Source: Helicobacter sp. (GTDB lineage Bacteria; Campylobacterota; Campylobacteria; Campylobacterales; Helicobacteraceae). From it: a stretch of 27,136 bases of DNA. The stretch spans positions 1-27,136 of the forward strand of contig NZ_JAFLSB010000019.1 in the NCBI RefSeq assembly GCF_022511165.1. Direction: 5' to 3'. The translations under genes were made by a program, and so were the position numbers. Under the pieces are notes generated by a model. The model did not search any database. It was not told the origin of the DNA and was given only the letters and a program-made list of their open reading frames with translations. This document shows, in pieces, positions 24,749 through 27,136 of this stretch; the stretch's first letter is position 1; each line of letters begins with the position of its first letter.

Positions 24749-27016
24749 TCATAAGCTTGTTCGCACTTTTTTGACTGCCTCTACGATGTGTGCAAGGCTA
24801 GGTTTTACTTCCTCCCATTTACGTGTTTTTAGCCCACAATCTGGGTTTATCCACAACTGCTCCTTAGGTAAAACCTCAAGCAGGGCTTTGATTTGCTTCT
24901 CTAGCTCCTCCACACTTGGGATTCTAGGGCTATGTATATCATACACACCCGGACCTACTTCGTGCGTATAGCCCACTTCTTTAAAGATTTTTAATAATTT
25001 ATTGCCACTGCGAGCTGTTTCAATACTGATTACATCAGCGTCAAGGGCTTCAATGGTTTTAATAATATCATTAAACTCGCTATAACACATATGAGTGTGA
25101 ATCTGAGTTTGAGAATGCGCAATGGCTGTGGCGCTCTTAAAACATTTTAATGCCCAAGTCTCATAAGCCTTGATGTTTTCAGCGCGCAAAGGATAACCCT
25201 CCTTGAAAGCAGCTTCATCAACTTGAATAATTTTTATCCCTGCATTTTGTAAATCATTAATTTCATCGGCGATACATAGCGCGATTTGCTCACATACTGC
25301 GCTTCGTGGTAAATCATCGCGCACAAAGCTCCAATTTAAAATCGTAACCGGACCTGTAAGCATTCCTTTCATCACTTTTTTTGTGAGACTTTGAGCAAAG
25401 CTAATCCACTCAAGCGTCATTGGTTTTGGACGCGCGACATCACCAAAAATAATAGGTGGCTTCACGCAGCGACTGCCATAGCTTTGCACCCACGCATTTT
25501 GACTAAATGTAAAGCCCTCTAATTGCTCACCAAAATACTCCACCATATCGTTTCGCTCGGGCTCTCCGTGCACAAGCACATCAATACCAATCTCCTCTTG
25601 GAATGCTACACAATCTCTAATATAAGTTTTGATGCCCTCCTCATATTGCGCCTTATCAATCTGTCCTTTTTTATAACTTAAACGCAATGCCCTAAGTTCT
25701 GGTGTTTGAGGAAATGAACCAATGGTTGTTGTGGGGAGTATAGGAAAATTAAAGTGTTCTTTTTGCACTTTAATGCGTTTAGCAAAAGGCTCTGCCCTTT
25801 GTGTTTTATCATAACTTTTTACACGCTCACGCACGGCTTTGTTGTTTGTTTTGGTAGAATTTTTACGCGCTGTATTGATAGTCTTATTTTCTTTTGCAAA
25901 TGCCTCTTCTTGTGCATTCTGTGTGCCTTGAAAAATATGCTCTAACACACAAATTTCTTGAATCTTCTCTTGCGCGAAGCTAAGCCAAGAGAGAATTTCA
26001 CTCTCTATTTTTTCTTCCCCCTCTTTGCTAAAAGGCACGTGAAGCAAAGAGCAAGAGGCACTTACTTTAATGCGCTCTTTTGGCACAACACGCGCAATAG
26101 AATCTAAAAGCGCAAGTTTAGATTCTATATCTGCTACCCAAATATTGCGCCCATCAATCACCCCTGCATACAGCACCTTATCACTTTTTGCAATGGATTC
26201 TAGACTCTGCATATTTTGAGTACCAGCGACAAAATCAAGTCCTATGCCATAAATGTTAGTTTTGAGTAAAATCTCTGTGAGTTCATTGCTATGCTCAAAA
26301 AATGTGCTTACAATGGCTTGAATACCTTTTTTAGCAATAGTATTGTAAATGCACTCAATCGCACTGCCTCCCTGCTGACACTCTAGCCCAAAAATCTCGC
26401 TATTAAATCCCCTTACAAAAATAGGTTCGCTAAATTCTACAATCACTTGTGAATCTAACTTTGCAATTTGCTCAATAAGATCAAAATAAGCACTCTTTAG
26501 CTTAGAGAATATTTCCTTTGACTCACCCTTAATCACCTTACTTAATGCAAATAATGTAAAAATACCAATGAGTGTAATTTTAGGCTTAAATCCAAGAGCT
26601 TTTGCCTCGTTATATTGTGTGATGATGCCACTTGCATCGGCTTTATACTCATCATCAATACTAAGCTCTGGCACGACATAGTGATAGTTAGTGTTAAACC
26701 ATTTTGTCATTTCACACGCTACACCATCTTTATGCCCCCTTGCCATCGCAAAATACCCCTCCAAGCCACTGAGATGTTTAAATCTTTGGGGCTTACACCC
26801 GAGCGCATAAGCAAGATCTAGGATATTATCATAGAAGCTAAAATCATTTACGCACACATATTCGAGGGATTTTTGCACTTCCCAATGCTTTGCGCGTAAA
26901 TCTTTTGCAACCCTCTCGAGTTCATCTTGGCTACACTTATTTGCCCAAAAGTTTTCTAATGCTTTTTTTAGTTCTCTATTTTTCCCAATGCGTGGGAATC
27001 CCAAAATGCTGCTCAT
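24749..27016 (-). CDS. metE: Cobalamin-independent methionine synthase MetE
   Basis: MetE transfers the methyl group of 5-methyltetrahydrofolate (polyglutamate form) to homocysteine, giving methionine without B12. The 755-residue product has both barrels: the N-terminal half from GFPRIGKNRELKKALE and the catalytic half from PTTTIGSFPQT. All four zinc ligands are present at His642, Cys644 (THMCYSEF), Glu666 (ISIETARSG) and Cys727 (NPDCGLKTR), each one off the E. coli numbering. The interdomain linker (about 370-425) is Lys/Thr/Asn-rich and longer than usual. AAGGAG precedes ATG 27016 by 6 bases. metF follows in the same operon. Confidence 0.97.
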   Translation of the reverse strand: MSSILGFPRIGKNRELKKALENFWANKCSQDELERVAKDLRAKHWEVQKSLEYVCVNDFSFYDNILDLAYALGCKPQRFKHLSGLEGYFAMARGHKDGVACEMTKWFNTNYHYVVPELSIDDEYKADASGIITQYNEAKALGFKPKITLIGIFTLFALSKVIKGESKEIFSKLKSAYFDLIEQIAKLDSQVIVEFSEPIFVRGFNSEIFGLECQQGGSAIECIYNTIAKKGIQAIVSTFFEHSNELTEILLKTNIYGIGLDFVAGTQNMQSLESIAKSDKVLYAGVIDGRNIWVADIESKLALLDSIARVVPKERIKVSASCSLLHVPFSKEGEEKIESEILSWLSFAQEKIQEICVLEHIFQGTQNAQEEAFAKENKTINTARKNSTKTNNKAVRERVKSYDKTQRAEPFAKRIKVQKEHFNFPILPTTTIGSFPQTPELRALRLSYKKGQIDKAQYEEGIKTYIRDCVAFQEEIGIDVLVHGEPERNDMVEYFGEQLEGFTFSQNAWVQSYGSRCVKPPIIFGDVARPKPMTLEWISFAQSLTKKVMKGMLTGPVTILNWSFVRDDLPRSAVCEQIALCIADEINDLQNAGIKIIQVDEAAFKEGYPLRAENIKAYETWALKCFKSATAIAHSQTQIHTHMCYSEFNDIIKTIEALDADVISIETARSGNKLLKIFKEVGYTHEVGPGVYDIHSPRIPSVEELEKQIKALLEVLPKEQLWINPDCGLKTRKWEEVKPSLAHIVEAVKKVRTSL

Positions 27017-27136
27017 TCATATCTCCTTTTGCATTATAAAATTTTCGTATTTTTACATAAGTTTATAAATACAATATGTAATCTAATTTTTTTGCATTAC
27101 TTCTCCCATAGGCGCAACCCCACGCCTATGCGCTCA
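27017..27136 (-). promoter_or_regulatory. metE upstream region: dyad, -10-like box and hairpin
   Basis: The 120 bases upstream of metE hold three elements. TATAAT (minus, 27038-27033) is very close to the start, so it would need a leader of about 10 bases. TTACATA (27053-27059) and TATGTAA (27075-27081) form a 7-bp dyad spaced by 15 bases, a possible operator. A GC-rich hairpin, CATAGGCG (27107-27114) with CGCCTATG (27123-27130) and an 8-base loop, lies at the window edge and may end the next gene outside. No SAM-riboswitch or T-box consensus was seen. Confidence 0.4.

Noticed and set aside
27107..27130. Hairpin at the window end as a terminator or riboswitch
   Set aside because: No T run follows on the minus strand and the plus-strand context is cut off, so only a bare hairpin is supported.
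1..27136. CRISPR array, insertion sequence, prophage, toxin-antitoxin or restriction genes
   Set aside because: No regularly spaced repeats, transposase motifs, phage genes or such enzymes were seen on either strand.

Overview
The window looks like chromosome of a Helicobacter, most likely an enterohepatic species, or a very close campylobacterotal relative. The DNA is AT-rich. The order tatB-tatC-queA-rsmG, a remote-type CheZ beside a U32-family protein, pseudaminic acid genes, a lactate permease divergent from lutABC, and a modA/TOBE/modB/modC locus all fit that group. The species call is inference; no 16S rRNA or other marker is present. No insertion sequence, phage gene or CRISPR array was seen.

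Layout. 1-3246 (+): end of tatB, then tatC, queA, rsmG, a small zinc-ribbon membrane protein and an unknown protein, nearly all overlapping or adjacent. 3279-3366 (+): tRNA-Ser(GGA). 3380-7670: a degraded patch around purB. On the minus strand, purB is followed by a broken TupA-like ATP-grasp gene and a frameshifted amino acid permease; on the plus strand upstream of purB lies a truncated GT90 glycosyltransferase. 7791-9560 (-): lctP, divergent from lutABC (9843-12661, +). A one-domain modE follows lutC directly, then modA, a TOBE-domain protein, modB and modC (to 15877). 15936-18052 (+): cheZ and a TrhP/PrtC-like U32 gene. 18143-20799 (+): a PseG-PseH fusion overlapping pseI. 20856-22861 (+): a class V aminotransferase overlapping miaA. 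22926-27016 (-): metE and metF, then a Bax inhibitor-1 family gene.

How the parts fit. LctP imports lactate and LutABC oxidises it. ModABC imports molybdate, with ModE as likely repressor. CheZ controls flagellar switching, and PseGH/PseI make pseudaminic acid, which decorates flagellin in this group. MetF supplies methyl-tetrahydrofolate to MetE. QueA, RsmG, MiaA and the U32 protein are RNA-modification functions.

Most of the window is ordinary core genome. The points most worth a second look are the PseG-PseH fusion, the ATP-grasp gene whose frame breaks within 20 bases around a G6 run, the cluster of decayed surface-polysaccharide genes around purB, CheY-docking-like peptides at both ends of CheZ, and modE attached to the lactate operon.
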